From Streptomyces rubiginosohelvolus (lineage in GTDB: Bacteria; Actinomycetota; Actinomycetes; Streptomycetales; Streptomycetaceae), in NCBI RefSeq assembly GCF_014649875.1, contig NZ_BMTW01000015.1, forward strand, positions 1-64,000: a stretch of 64,000 nt of DNA, in the 5' to 3' direction. The notes below the pieces were generated by a model. That model saw only the letters and a program-made list of their open reading frames with translations, was not told where the DNA came from and did no database searches. Shown here one piece after another: positions 49,596 to 58,336 of the stretch. A program made the translations under genes and the position numbers. Each line of letters opens with the position of its first letter. The first letter of the stretch is position 1.

Positions 49596-50462
49596 TCACT
49601 GCGGTGAGGGTGGCCGGGTCGTGGTGGCGGCCTTGCCCACGCGGGCCTCGACGCACTCCCGTTCGCCGTCGGCCGACGCCGGGCGGAAGCAGGCCCGGAC
49701 GGTGCTGCCGGGACGGACCTCGGTCATCTCGGTATAGACGAACGTCGCCGCGTCGTCCTTGTTCCGGATGCGCACGCCGTGGGTCGGTCCGTCTGCCGTG
49801 ACGTCCACCCGGTCGCCGATCTCCGTTCCCCAGGTCCGGGCCCAGCTCGCACCGCACTTTCTGCTGTGGCGCAGCTCGATGTGGGCGCCGGTGGCCGTGC
49901 GGTACGAGGCGAGGGTGTCGGGGTCGATGCCGCAGATCAGACGCATCGGGTCCCGGCCCTCGCAGGCGGCGCCGTGGCATTGGGGAGCGACGGAGAACGG
50001 CACGGAGGCCGGTCGCCCGGCCTCCTGAGCTTCGGAGTCCGGCAACAGGAGGAACAGCAGGACGGCGACACCGCCGACGATCACGGTGTACGCCGACGCC
50101 AGCACCACCAGGAGCCTGCTCCTGCCGAGTCGCCGCCACCCGGTCCCGGCGGACGGTGGCGACTGCTGAGGATTCCGCTGCGTCGGCTCATCCATGGGAG
50201 GTGCGGATGCAGGGGTCGCGGCGCGGGCGCTCCATTGCGACTCGGCGATCTCCCACAAGGCCAGCAGCCGCCCGTCCGGTTCGTTCGCGAGCCGGCACAG
50301 TTCCCGTACGGCCTGGCGAGGAGGCAGGCTCTTGCCGTTGAGGTAACGCTCCCACGAGGACTTGCTGTACGGCGTTCGCTCCGCCAGCGCGGCCAGGCTC
50401 AGCCCCGCACCGGCCCGCAGTTCCCGCAGCGCCGCGACCAGTCGCGTGTGTTCCGTGATCAC
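49596..50462 (-). CDS. membrane-tethered XRE regulator with DUF2690-like outer domain
   Basis: 288 residues. The cytoplasmic XRE helix-turn-helix (about 8-65: GLSLAALAERTPYSKSSWERYLNGKSLPPRQAV) is followed by a linker, one transmembrane helix (about 120-145) and an outer domain with spaced cysteines (CHGAACEGRDP...LICG...RKCGASWART) matching the DUF2690 pattern. GTG start overlaps the upstream paralogue by 4 nt (GTGA). The layout suggests a one-component transmembrane sensor; signal and target are unknown. Confidence 0.75.
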   Translation of the reverse strand: MITEHTRLVAALRELRAGAGLSLAALAERTPYSKSSWERYLNGKSLPPRQAVRELCRLANEPDGRLLALWEIAESQWSARAATPASAPPMDEPTQRNPQQSPPSAGTGWRRLGRSRLLVVLASAYTVIVGGVAVLLFLLLPDSEAQEAGRPASVPFSVAPQCHGAACEGRDPMRLICGIDPDTLASYRTATGAHIELRHSRKCGASWARTWGTEIGDRVDVTADGPTHGVRIRNKDDAATFVYTEMTEVRPGSTVRACFRPASADGERECVEARVGKAATTTRPPSPQ

Positions 50463-51256
50463 TTCGGCGTCGCCTCCCGCAGGGCCTGCCAGGTGGGCGG
50501 GTCGATGACCCCGTTGACGATCAGCCCGTTCCGCTTCTGCATGCGCTCGACGGCCCGTCGGGTTTTCGGGCCGAAGATGCCGTCGATCTCTCCCGGCGCG
50601 GTGCCCGCCCGGTGCAACAGGCACTGTGCCTCGGCCACTTCGGGCCCCACCTGGGTGTTGGACAGGAGGATGTCCGTGGCCGGGCTCAGGTTCGCGTGCC
50701 AACGGCCCTCTCGCTGCTCCAGCCGACAGGTGTAGATGACCGGCACCAGGGACGCCGACACGGTGGCCGGGGCCGTCACGACAGCATCGCCGCGGTCGTG
50801 CGCGAGCTGGGCACGGGCCTCGGTGAGCCGCACGGCCAGCAGGAGTGCCGCGGAGACGGACAGCGCGGTGACAACGGCTCCCGCCGTGACCGCCGCGCGC
50901 AGGTGGCGCCCGTAGGGCTGATGCTTCGCGGGGGTGGGTTCCGGTGCCGGGGAGGAGTCCTCGGGGCTGTCGGTGGTGACCGCCTTGGCTTCTGCCCAGC
51001 GTTGGGCGGCGATCTCGTGCAGCACCAGCAGCCGGGCCGGATCGTCACCGCCGACGCGGGCCATCGCCTCGACGGCCGCCCGGGGCGGCAGAGACCTGCC
51101 GTTCAGATAGCGCTGCCACGATTTCGCGCTGTACCCGGTCTTCGTGGCCAGTTGCCGCGTGCTCAGTTCGTTGTGGTCCTTGAGCCTGCGCAGTCGCACG
51201 ATCAGCTGACGGACCTGTGGATGCAGCTCCGCGGGCAGTTCCTTCCAGCGCGACAC
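50459..51256 (-). CDS. membrane-tethered XRE regulator with peptidoglycan-binding-like outer domain
   Basis: 265 residues. XRE domain at about 15-75 (HNELSTRQLATKTGYSAKSWQRYLNGRSLPP), a single transmembrane helix (about 118-142), then an outer region ending in a PG_binding_1-like fold (about 195-262: VAEAQCLLHRAGTAPGEIDGIFGPKTRRAVERMQ). Its HTH resembles that of the following gene, and the two are translationally coupled. GTG start after GGGGGAAG; start position may be off by a base or two. A cell-wall-sensing transcription factor is the simplest idea. Confidence 0.75.
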   Translation of the reverse strand: MSRWKELPAELHPQVRQLIVRLRRLKDHNELSTRQLATKTGYSAKSWQRYLNGRSLPPRAAVEAMARVGGDDPARLLVLHEIAAQRWAEAKAVTTDSPEDSSPAPEPTPAKHQPYGRHLRAAVTAGAVVTALSVSAALLLAVRLTEARAQLAHDRGDAVVTAPATVSASLVPVIYTCRLEQREGRWHANLSPATDILLSNTQVGPEVAEAQCLLHRAGTAPGEIDGIFGPKTRRAVERMQKRNGLIVNGVIDPPTWQALREATPK

Positions 51257-51558
51257 GCTTCCCCCACTCGTGTTGGGGACCGCAAGCCCCGCCCTCCGTG
51301 TCCCGGCCTCATTCTGCACCAGCCGCCACGGGGCTCGCGGCGTCCCGTCCGGCGGGAAACCAGCCGGCCGTCTGTCGTGGCAGTCCCGCCGCAGGGACTC
51401 GGCGGGCTGCATCGCAGCAGGTCAGAGGGCGGGACGTCCCGGGACGGGGTCACTTCCACGTCACCTGTGGCCGAAGAGCCCGCCGAACCCGCAGTCTCGT
51501 TGCGGAGCCGGCCGCTGCGGTCGGCTCCTTCCAGCGCACGTCCATCGAGGGGGACAGC

Positions 51559-52422
51559 ATGCGAGCTTTCACGAAGGCACTCGTCAGTGCCGGCGCGGCG
51601 GTCGGGATCGCCGCCACCGGCAACCTGGCCATCACGGGCACAGCCATGGCGGCTGCGTCACCAGGTCCGAGGTCCGCGGTCGCGGTCGCGCCTTCCGACG
51701 TCTCGGCCGCCCCCACGTGGCAGGCCATGGACACGGTCTGCAAGACGTACACCGCCCTCGACGGCGTCACGTCCCGGGGAGAGATCTGTGCCGAGGTACA
51801 GAAGCGTGTCACCGACACCGGCTCGGTCACGGGCTACCGGGGAAGAGTGGTCCTGTCCCCCCTCAACGGCTACGAGATGAAACCGACCGCCTATCACTGG
51901 AACACCGGCGCGGGCCTCTCCGAGGTCTGCGCGGGAGGCTGCGCACCACAGGCCGGCGCGTGGACCTCCGCCTGGTCCCCGGTTCACACGGCGAGCTCCG
52001 GACCGTACAAGGTGCAGGGCGAGTTCGGCGACGGCTCGTTGTGGGACCTGCACGCCTCGTGGGGCGCGTGGCAGACGGCGGACCAGACGTGCCTCACGTA
52101 CACGGCCGGGAAGGTGTGCGTGAGGTACGAGGTACGCAGCTACCGTGACACTCCCCAGGAGCGCAGCCGCCTCACCTATACGCCGGTCAAGGGCGGGTAC
52201 ATCATCCCGATATCCATAGGTGTGGGATCCGAGATCGACGGGAGCACCACGGGCACAACCAGGAATCTCTGCCAGCCGTGCACCAAGCGGACGACGTCAT
52301 ACTCCGCGACGGTGAGCCGGGACACGCCCAACCCTGGCGGTACCAACGAGTACTACGCCACCGCCAGGTTCGAGCATCCCAACGGCAAGACGTCGACCCT
52401 GAAGGCGGCCATCACCGGCTGA
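51559..52422 (+). CDS. secreted cysteine-containing protein of unknown function
   Basis: 287 residues. Signal peptide of about 31 residues ending TAMA. The mature protein is rich in Trp, Tyr, Thr and Gly, with cysteines paired in short spacing (EVCAGGCAPQ, NLCQPCTKR) that suggest disulfides, and it looks beta-rich. No family is recognised. ATG at 51559 has GGGGG just upstream. It is divergent from the two membrane-tethered XRE genes across about 300 bp, so it may be their target or ligand. Confidence 0.7.
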   Translation: MRAFTKALVSAGAAVGIAATGNLAITGTAMAAASPGPRSAVAVAPSDVSAAPTWQAMDTVCKTYTALDGVTSRGEICAEVQKRVTDTGSVTGYRGRVVLSPLNGYEMKPTAYHWNTGAGLSEVCAGGCAPQAGAWTSAWSPVHTASSGPYKVQGEFGDGSLWDLHASWGAWQTADQTCLTYTAGKVCVRYEVRSYRDTPQERSRLTYTPVKGGYIIPISIGVGSEIDGSTTGTTRNLCQPCTKRTTSYSATVSRDTPNPGGTNEYYATARFEHPNGKTSTLKAAITG

Positions 52423-52642
52423 CACCGGCGCGACCGCGCCCCGGACTTCCCATGCGTCCGGGGCGTGTCGCCGCTGTCGGGGGTGACGATCATCACGAGC
52501 GTTCTCGAGAGGTGTACTGCGTAGGCTTTGGGGGTCGTGAGGGGGTGAACGCTGCCCGGACACGCGACGCGTTGTAGCGTAAGGAAAAGGCCCTTGACCT
52601 GCAAAAACGTAGGCAGGGAGCCATAAACTCGGGAGCACTCCG

Positions 52643-53068
52643 ATGATGCGCACCATGTTCAAGTCCAAGATCCACCGTGCCACCGTCACCCAGGCCGACC
52701 TGCACTACGTCGGCTCCGTGACCATTGACGCCGCTCTGATGGAGGCCGCCGACCTGCTGCCGGGCGAGCTGGTCCATATCGTTGACATCGACAACGGCGC
52801 CCGCCTGGAGACGTACGTCATCGAGGGCGAGCGAGGCTCCGGTGTCATCGGGATCAACGGCGCGGCCGCACACCTCGTGCACCCCGGTGACCTGGTCATC
52901 CTGATCAGCTACGCGCAGGTCGACGACGCGGAGGCCCGCGCCCTCGTGCCGCGGGTCGTGCACGTGGACGCGGACAACCGGATCGTGGCGCTCGGCACCG
53001 ACGCCTCGGCGCCGGTTCCCGGGACGCGTACGGAGCGGAGCCCGCAGGCCGTCGTCGCGGGCGGCTGA
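52643..53068 (+). CDS. panD: aspartate 1-decarboxylase proenzyme
   Basis: 141 residues. It makes beta-alanine for pantothenate. The self-cleavage site is Gly24-Ser25 in LHYVGSVTID, which becomes the pyruvoyl group. The catalytic core GERGSGVIGINGAAAHLVHPGDLVI is intact, and the 20-residue tail is longer than in Escherichia coli. The first of two adjacent ATGs (52643) gives standard numbering; GGGAG lies upstream. No other pantothenate genes are nearby. The 220-bp upstream region contains no feature that I can name. Confidence 0.94.
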   Translation: MMRTMFKSKIHRATVTQADLHYVGSVTIDAALMEAADLLPGELVHIVDIDNGARLETYVIEGERGSGVIGINGAAAHLVHPGDLVILISYAQVDDAEARALVPRVVHVDADNRIVALGTDASAPVPGTRTERSPQAVVAGG

Positions 53069-53109
53069 GAGCGCCGGCCGCTTCCAGGACCAGGAGAGGG
53101 CGGAAGCCG

Positions 53110-53463
53110 ATGGCGGAGAACGCTGCTGTGGAGATCAGGGACGACCGGGAGCACGGCAACCTCGTGGCGTACGAGGGCGGTGAGTCGGCCGGGACCATCG
53201 CGTACTTCGTCATGGCCCCGGCTCCCGGCGCGCTCGTGGCCGTCCACACCGTCGTCCGGCCCGAACACGAGGGCAAGGGCATCGCGGGCGCGCTCGTACG
53301 GGAGTTCTACGCGATGGCCGCTCGAGAGGGCGTCCCCGTCGTTCCGCTGTGCCCGTACGCGGCGAAGTGGGCCGAGCGCCACCCCGACGAGGCGCCCGAG
53401 GCGTCGGCCGAGCTCGTCCACGAGGCGAAGCGGCAGCTCAGGGATCATCCCGAGCTGTTCTGA
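53110..53463 (+). CDS. small GNAT-family N-acetyltransferase (NATD1-like)
   Basis: 117 residues. The acetyl-CoA pyrophosphate loop appears as VVRPEHEGKGIAGALV (Q/RxxGxG/A), with LCPYAAKWAERHPD typical of the small YjdJ/GTL3B-like group. Substrate unknown. It follows panD by 41 nt in the same direction and may be co-transcribed. Confidence 0.87.
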   Translation: MAENAAVEIRDDREHGNLVAYEGGESAGTIAYFVMAPAPGALVAVHTVVRPEHEGKGIAGALVREFYAMAAREGVPVVPLCPYAAKWAERHPDEAPEASAELVHEAKRQLRDHPELF

Positions 53464-53517
53464 CCGAGACAAGGGGAGCCCGGACCGGGGTGGATCACGG
53501 GCTCGGTCCGGGGCGGA

Positions 53518-54288
53518 TCACGCGCTCAGTTCCGTGGCTGACCCGCACCGGCGCCCCAGGTCCTCGCGGATGTACCACTCGGTGCCCAGCACCTCGCGCT
53601 GGACGGCCGGAGTCAGGGCGGCGATCCGGCCGGGTGCCGCTCCTCGTTCCACCTCGCTGCGGTGCGCGAGGATCGCGGCCAGCTTCTGCGGAAGCCAGGG
53701 GCGGACGTCGACGGTCGTGGTGATCCAGGCATCCTCGGAGCAGTACAGCGCATCTGCCGGGGTGCCCGACCCGGTCATCCGTCCGCCCACCGCGACGGCC
53801 GCCGAGCGGGGGTGGGTGGCGAGGTACAGGGCGCTCGGCTGCCAGGGGGCGCCGGCGCCTGGACAGAACCCGGGCAGTCCGGCGGACCGCACCGCCAGCG
53901 CGGTGATCCGGTGGGCGTGAACGTGGTCGGGGTGCCCGGTCATGCCTCCGTAGGCGTCCGTCGTGATCACGACCTCCGGGCGCACGTCACGGATGTGGCC
54001 GACCAGGGCCGCCACGGCTTCGTCCAGCGGTGCGTCCAGGAACCGGGGCCTGCCCGGGGCCGACTCCGATACGCGGGCGTCCGCGTAGCCGAGCAGCCGG
54101 GGGACGCCCGCGCCCAGGGCGTCGAGGGCCCGGGCGAGCTCAGCTGCCCGGCGCGTGCCCTCCGCCCAGGTCGCCGTGACCACCGCCGTACGGGCCCCGG
54201 CCGCCGCGTGCCGGGCCAGGACGCCTCCGCAGAACAGGGCCTCGTCGTCCGGATGGGCGTGGACGGCGAGAACACTCGGCAGGGGCAT
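53518..54288 (-). CDS. PIG-L/LmbE-family deacetylase
   Basis: 256 residues. Zinc-site motifs AHPDDE (about residues 11-16) and GHPDHVHAH (about 122-130) are present, as in MshB/Mca-type N-acetylglucosaminyl deacetylases and amidases. The protein is smaller than mycothiol MshB, so another N-acetylated sugar, thiol conjugate or natural-product substrate is possible. ATG at 54288 with AAAGG upstream. It converges on the GNAT gene. Confidence 0.85.
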   Translation of the reverse strand: MPLPSVLAVHAHPDDEALFCGGVLARHAAAGARTAVVTATWAEGTRRAAELARALDALGAGVPRLLGYADARVSESAPGRPRFLDAPLDEAVAALVGHIRDVRPEVVITTDAYGGMTGHPDHVHAHRITALAVRSAGLPGFCPGAGAPWQPSALYLATHPRSAAVAVGGRMTGSGTPADALYCSEDAWITTTVDVRPWLPQKLAAILAHRSEVERGAAPGRIAALTPAVQREVLGTEWYIREDLGRRCGSATELSA

Positions 54289-54504
54289 GGGGAAACCTTT
54301 CGCGTCGGCCGCGACGAGCGCGGAACCGGGCGGCTCCGGGCGTCGTGCCCGGAGTCCTGCCCACTCCGGGCGGGCCTGCACCTCCGTCCACGCGCTCCTC
54401 GGCCACCGGGCGTATGTGTGGACTCGGCAGGCGCGGGCAGCCGCACCGGGAGACGGTGGAGGAAAGCTCCATCTGTCCTTTTCGTGCCGTTGTGGAGGAT
54501 CGCG

Positions 54505-54717
54505 ATGACCCACCCGTACCCCGACCCCGTACCGCCCTCGCCGACCCCTCCGCCCGTGCCGGGCCCGCCCACGCCGGTGCCCAGCCCGCCGCCCGTTCCG
54601 CCGGGGCCCGGGCCGATGCCGCCCGGCCCCGCACCGGACCCGATCCCGCAGCCGCCGGGCCCCAGCCCGGACCCCGTACCGGATCCGGAACCGGAGCCGC
54701 AACCGGCCGGGACGTGA
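54505..54717 (+). CDS. 70-residue proline-rich small protein
   Basis: 70 residues, about half proline, in PxP/PPG patterns with Asp/Glu at the C-terminal end (DPVPDPEPEPQP). No signal peptide or transmembrane segment. ATG has GGAGG 6 nt upstream, and a strong 18-bp hairpin follows the stop by 5 nt, so it looks like a real transcription unit. Function unknown; it may be an unstructured, polyproline (elongation factor P dependent) polypeptide. Confidence 0.55.
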   Translation: MTHPYPDPVPPSPTPPPVPGPPTPVPSPPPVPPGPGPMPPGPAPDPIPQPPGPSPDPVPDPEPEPQPAGT

Positions 54718-54722
54718 CCGCG

Positions 54723-54763
54723 GGAGCCCCCGGGACGACGATGAGCGTCGTCCCGGGGGCTCC
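54723..54763. terminator. 18-bp hairpin after the proline-rich gene
   Basis: Perfect 18-nt arms (54723-54740 and 54746-54763) with a 5-nt loop, between the proline-rich gene and the convergent decarboxylase gene; it may serve both strands. Confidence 0.75.
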
Positions 54764-54842
54764 TCGGCGAGGGCGGCTGTCCAGGGGCTCCTCGGCCCGG
54801 ACCGTCCCGCCCGCTCCCCGGTGACCCGTCCCGCCTGCTCCC

Positions 54843-56231
54843 TCAGTCGTCCCGCTCGATCAGGGCGTCCACGTGCGCGAGTCCGCTCTCCGCCGCGATG
54901 GAGTCCAACGACTGCGGCCCCCGCACGGTCGCGAACGTCACCGCCCCCGCGTGCCCCGGCCCTTCCCCCTCCTGCCCCGCCGCCACCCGGAATCCGTACA
55001 CCGCCGGGCGGGGCAGGCTGTTGTACGCCCACGGGGTGGAGAAGTAGTACGCCCCCGTGTCGTACAGCACCACCACATCGCCCTCGGCCAGCTCCGGCAG
55101 CTCCCTCCCGTACGCCACCACGTCCCCCGCGAAGCAGCAAGGACCCGCGATGTCCTGCGCCAGCACCGGGCTGGCCTTGGGGGCGCCGTCAGGGCCGAAC
55201 GCGCCGATCCGCAGCGGCCAGGCGTCGGGCATCAGGACGGTACGGGTGGCGGTCTGCGCTCCCGCGTGGGTGAGCGCGATCCGGCGGCCTCCGGCGTCCT
55301 TCGTGTACTCCACCCGGGCCCCGATGAACCCGTTCTTCGCCACCAGCGACCGGCCGAACTCCGTGACCAGCGCATAGCGTCCGGAGAAGAGGCCGGGGGC
55401 GGCGGCCGTCAGGGCCGCCACGTAGTCCGCGTAGCTGGGGCGCACGGTCTCGTCGGCGAAGTTGACGGGGAGCCCGCCGCCGATGTCCAGGCTCGTGATC
55501 TGCCGGGCGCCCAGCGTGGCGTTGATCTCCTCGGCCAGCTCGTACGTCCGGGCCACCCCGGCCGCGATCAGCTCCAACGGGCAGCCCTGGGAGCCCACAT
55601 GGGCGTGCAGCCGGGTCAGCCACGGCCGTTCCCGGAAGGCTTCCACGATCGCCTCGCGGGCCCCCGGGTCGCGCAGGGCCACCCCGAACTTCGACGTGTC
55701 CGTCGCCGTGCTCATCGGCCCGATCGAACCACCGCCCACCTGGGGGTTGACCCGCAGCCCGAGCACCGAGGAGGTGCTCGGGTTCCGGAGGGCGTCGATG
55801 CGGCGAAGTTCACCGAGGCTGTCGGCGTTGACGGCCACGCCGAGGGCGAGCGCCAGCCGGATCTCCTCGCGGGTCTTGGCGGGGGAGTCCAGGACGACAC
55901 GGGACGCGGGGAACCCGGCCTCCAGGGCGAGGCGCAGTTCACCGGGGCTCGCCACCTCGCACCCCATGCCGCAGTCGGCCAGCAGCCTCAGCACCGGGAT
56001 GAGGGAGCAGGCCTTGGCCGCGAAGGTGTGCAGCACCTCGGGCGTGGCGGCGAAGGCGTCCCGCAGGGCCCCGACGGAGGCGCGTACCCCCGCCGTGTCG
56101 ATGAACCCGGCGACCGGACCGCCCTCGCCCAGCAGCCCCTGCTGGACGGCCGCTTCGACGATGGCGTCGAAGCGCGCGGCGGGTGGTGCCGTGCCGTCCT
56201 CGTGCTGGGGTGCGGAAGTCGTCTGCGTCAT
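54843..56231 (-). CDS. PLP-dependent Orn/DAP/Arg decarboxylase family (fold III)
   Basis: 462 residues. The PLP lysine is in HTFAAKACSL (about residue 70), followed by DSPAKTREEI, HAHVGSQG, a phosphate-binding DIGGGLPVNF, and the C-terminal FAGDVVAYGRELP/YDTGAYYFSTPWAYN block that carries the catalytic Asp/Tyr of the other subunit. It is closer to diaminopimelate-type than to ornithine enzymes, but the substrate is not certain. Not next to lysine genes. The ATG at 56231 has a weak ribosome-binding site and lies 32 bp after the encapsulin stop. Confidence 0.83.
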   Translation of the reverse strand: MTQTTSAPQHEDGTAPPAARFDAIVEAAVQQGLLGEGGPVAGFIDTAGVRASVGALRDAFAATPEVLHTFAAKACSLIPVLRLLADCGMGCEVASPGELRLALEAGFPASRVVLDSPAKTREEIRLALALGVAVNADSLGELRRIDALRNPSTSSVLGLRVNPQVGGGSIGPMSTATDTSKFGVALRDPGAREAIVEAFRERPWLTRLHAHVGSQGCPLELIAAGVARTYELAEEINATLGARQITSLDIGGGLPVNFADETVRPSYADYVAALTAAAPGLFSGRYALVTEFGRSLVAKNGFIGARVEYTKDAGGRRIALTHAGAQTATRTVLMPDAWPLRIGAFGPDGAPKASPVLAQDIAGPCCFAGDVVAYGRELPELAEGDVVVLYDTGAYYFSTPWAYNSLPRPAVYGFRVAAGQEGEGPGHAGAVTFATVRGPQSLDSIAAESGLAHVDALIERDD

Positions 56232-56263
56232 ACGGCCAGCGTCCCTGATGGCTGCCCCCGGGG

Positions 56264-57061
56264 TCAGGCGATCAGGCCGACCACGGCCTCCGGCGTCAGC
56301 ATCCGGAAGGTGAAGGCCTGATGGAAGTAGAGGTGGATGCTGGTGGCGTCGTGGTCCGCGTAGCCGATCGACAGGTCCTGCCCCAGGCAGAGTTCGAAGT
56401 CCCCGCCCCGCGTCGACAGCAGCACCCCGCCCTTGACCGCGGGCGCCCACAGGATCTCGTCGTCCACCAGCCGGCTCAGGTGTGTCTTGACCGGATACCC
56501 GTGGTCCGAGGTCTCAGCCGCCTCGGTGAACGCGTCAGCGCCGAGCAGCAGCCGGTACGGCCCGTCGACACCGGCCAGCCGCAGCCGCGTCACGGCCTGA
56601 CTGACCGCCACCGGATAGTCCCGCGCGTCAGCCGGCAGCGGCAGCGGTTCGTGCGAGGAGCCGTCCCGCAGACCGGTGATTCCGGCCGCCGCGTACCCGT
56701 CGATGATCGCCATGTCCTCGGCGAACGCACAGGTGCGGGCCGCGTCCTTGACCGGCTGCCAGTCGCTGTCGGCGGAGCCGCGCTCCACGTCGTCCACGGC
56801 CTGGCGGCTCACCGTGAACGGCACCCGCCACTCGATGACCGGCATCGACGTGCGGGCCCGGGCGAGCACGTCCGGGGTGGGCGGATCGATGTCGCGCAGA
56901 TGGCCGTCGCCCACGGCGGCCAGTGTCGGACCGTCCGGGTCGGACACGTCGACGACGCGGCGGCCGGCCACATGGCGGCGGAAGGTGCGCCGGGCCTCCT
57001 CCTCGATCTCGTCCCAGGCGGACGGGGTGACCGGTGCGAGTTCGCGGTGCAGATTGTTCAT
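56264..57061 (-). CDS. family 1 encapsulin shell protein (linocin M18/CFP29-like)
   Basis: 265 residues, the standard length for T=1 encapsulins. It begins MNNLHRELAPVTPSAWDEIEEEARRTF, the conserved N-terminal helix that binds the cargo peptide, and carries the HK97-fold E-loop and A-domain patterns (ADSDWQPVKDAARTCAFAED, VKGGVLLSTRGGDFELCLGQDLSIGY). It self-assembles into a protein nanocompartment. The ATG shares one base with the stop of the DyP gene (TGATG), so cargo and shell are made together. Confidence 0.93.
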   Translation of the reverse strand: MNNLHRELAPVTPSAWDEIEEEARRTFRRHVAGRRVVDVSDPDGPTLAAVGDGHLRDIDPPTPDVLARARTSMPVIEWRVPFTVSRQAVDDVERGSADSDWQPVKDAARTCAFAEDMAIIDGYAAAGITGLRDGSSHEPLPLPADARDYPVAVSQAVTRLRLAGVDGPYRLLLGADAFTEAAETSDHGYPVKTHLSRLVDDEILWAPAVKGGVLLSTRGGDFELCLGQDLSIGYADHDATSIHLYFHQAFTFRMLTPEAVVGLIA

Positions 57062-58161
57062 CACTGGGCACTTTCTTGCAGGCTGCCGATGCGCAGCGAA
57101 CCGTGGTCGGAACCGGCCGGGACCGGCTCCCGCCGGACGGGGGCGGCCGCCGGTTCCTGCCCGACCGGTGCGGCTGCCGGTTCCGGCCGGTCCCTGGAGC
57201 GGGTCAGGGAGGGCAGGGGCGGCGGGTCGTCCAGGAAGTCGGCGCGGGGGGCGAAGAAGAGGGAGCCGGTGACCGCGGTGGAGAAGTCGAGGATGCGGTC
57301 GTGCGTCCCGGGCGGATCGCCGAGGAACATGTTGCGCAGCATGCGTTCGGTCACGTCGGGATCGGCGGCGTACCCGATGAAGTACGTACCGAACTCGCCC
57401 TTCCCGAAGCTCCCGAACGGCATGTTCGCCCGCAGGATGTCGCGTTCGGTGCCGTCCGGATCGGTGATGGTGTTGAGGGCGAGGTGGGAGTCGGCGGGCT
57501 TGTCGTCGTCAGGGAACTCCACGTCGTCCAGCTTGGTCCGGCCGATGACGCGTTCCTGCTCCTCGACGGTGAGCGCGTTCCAGGACGTCAGGTCGTGCAG
57601 GTACTTCTGCACGACGACGTAGCTGCCGCCCTCGAAGTCCGGGTCGTCGTCCGCGCCGACCAGCGCCGCCGCACGGGCCGCGTCGCCGACCGGGTTCTCC
57701 GTACCGTCCACGAATCCGAGCAGGTCCCGGTGGTCGAAGTAGCGGAAGCCGTGCGTCTCGTCCACGATCCGCAGGGCTCCGCCGAGCTTGTCGAGGAGCT
57801 GGGCCGCCCACGCGTAGCAGACGTCCATCCGCTCGGCCCGGATGTGCAGCAGCACGTCGCCCGGGGTCGCCGGCGCGTGGTGCAACCGCCCGCGCAGCTC
57901 CGGGAACGGGTGCAGGTGCGCGGGGCGCGGCCCGGCGAACAGCCGGTCCCAGGCGCTGGAGCCGAACCCCGCCACACAGGCGAGATCGGCGTCCGGAAAG
58001 CGGAAACCGAGCGACCGGGCCACGGCCGCGAGATCCGGCAGCACGTCCCGTACCGCGCCCTCGCCGCCCGGCTCGATCGTGCCGACCAGGATCAGCGCCG
58101 CGTTCGTCAACGGCGCCACGACGGGCTGTACGGAGACGGGATCGGGGACGGCGTCGGGCAT
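57061..58161 (-). CDS. encapsulated DyP-type peroxidase with cargo-loading peptide
   Basis: 366 residues. DyP motif GFVDGTENP (catalytic Asp), proximal-type His in ADSHLALN, and distal Arg in RDILRANMPFG are intact; about 310 residues of peroxidase are followed by a Pro/Ala/Glu-rich linker (QEPAAAPVRREPV) and C-terminal DHGSLRIGSLQES (352-364), a clear encapsulin targeting peptide. It oxidises substrates with hydrogen peroxide inside the shell. ATG at 58161 has GGAG 7-8 nt upstream. Confidence 0.93.
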   Translation of the reverse strand: MPDAVPDPVSVQPVVAPLTNAALILVGTIEPGGEGAVRDVLPDLAAVARSLGFRFPDADLACVAGFGSSAWDRLFAGPRPAHLHPFPELRGRLHHAPATPGDVLLHIRAERMDVCYAWAAQLLDKLGGALRIVDETHGFRYFDHRDLLGFVDGTENPVGDAARAAALVGADDDPDFEGGSYVVVQKYLHDLTSWNALTVEEQERVIGRTKLDDVEFPDDDKPADSHLALNTITDPDGTERDILRANMPFGSFGKGEFGTYFIGYAADPDVTERMLRNMFLGDPPGTHDRILDFSTAVTGSLFFAPRADFLDDPPPLPSLTRSRDRPEPAAAPVGQEPAAAPVRREPVPAGSDHGSLRIGSLQESAQ

Positions 58162-58336
58162 GCGCGCACTCCAGGACGAAGGTGACAGGAGAACAGGACT
58201 CGCAGCCACTAAGCCACGTCCCGCAGCCCCCCGCACCCGGGGTGGACCGGCCGGGTCAGCCCGCATCGCCCCACTCCCGCCCGCACGCCGGGAGCGCCCC
58301 GCCTGGTCAGCCGGCCCCGGATGGGACGCGGCCGGG

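Noticed and set aside
52423..52642. Possible riboswitch or TTGACC promoter before panD
   Set aside because: TTGACC at about 52593 has no -10 box at a proper distance, and no known riboswitch consensus is apparent; evidence is too weak to list.
53518..55140. 540-codon frame extending the PIG-L protein upstream
   Set aside because: Family similarity begins at MPLPSVLAVHAHPDDE (ATG 54288); the upstream part overlaps the proline-rich gene and its terminator.
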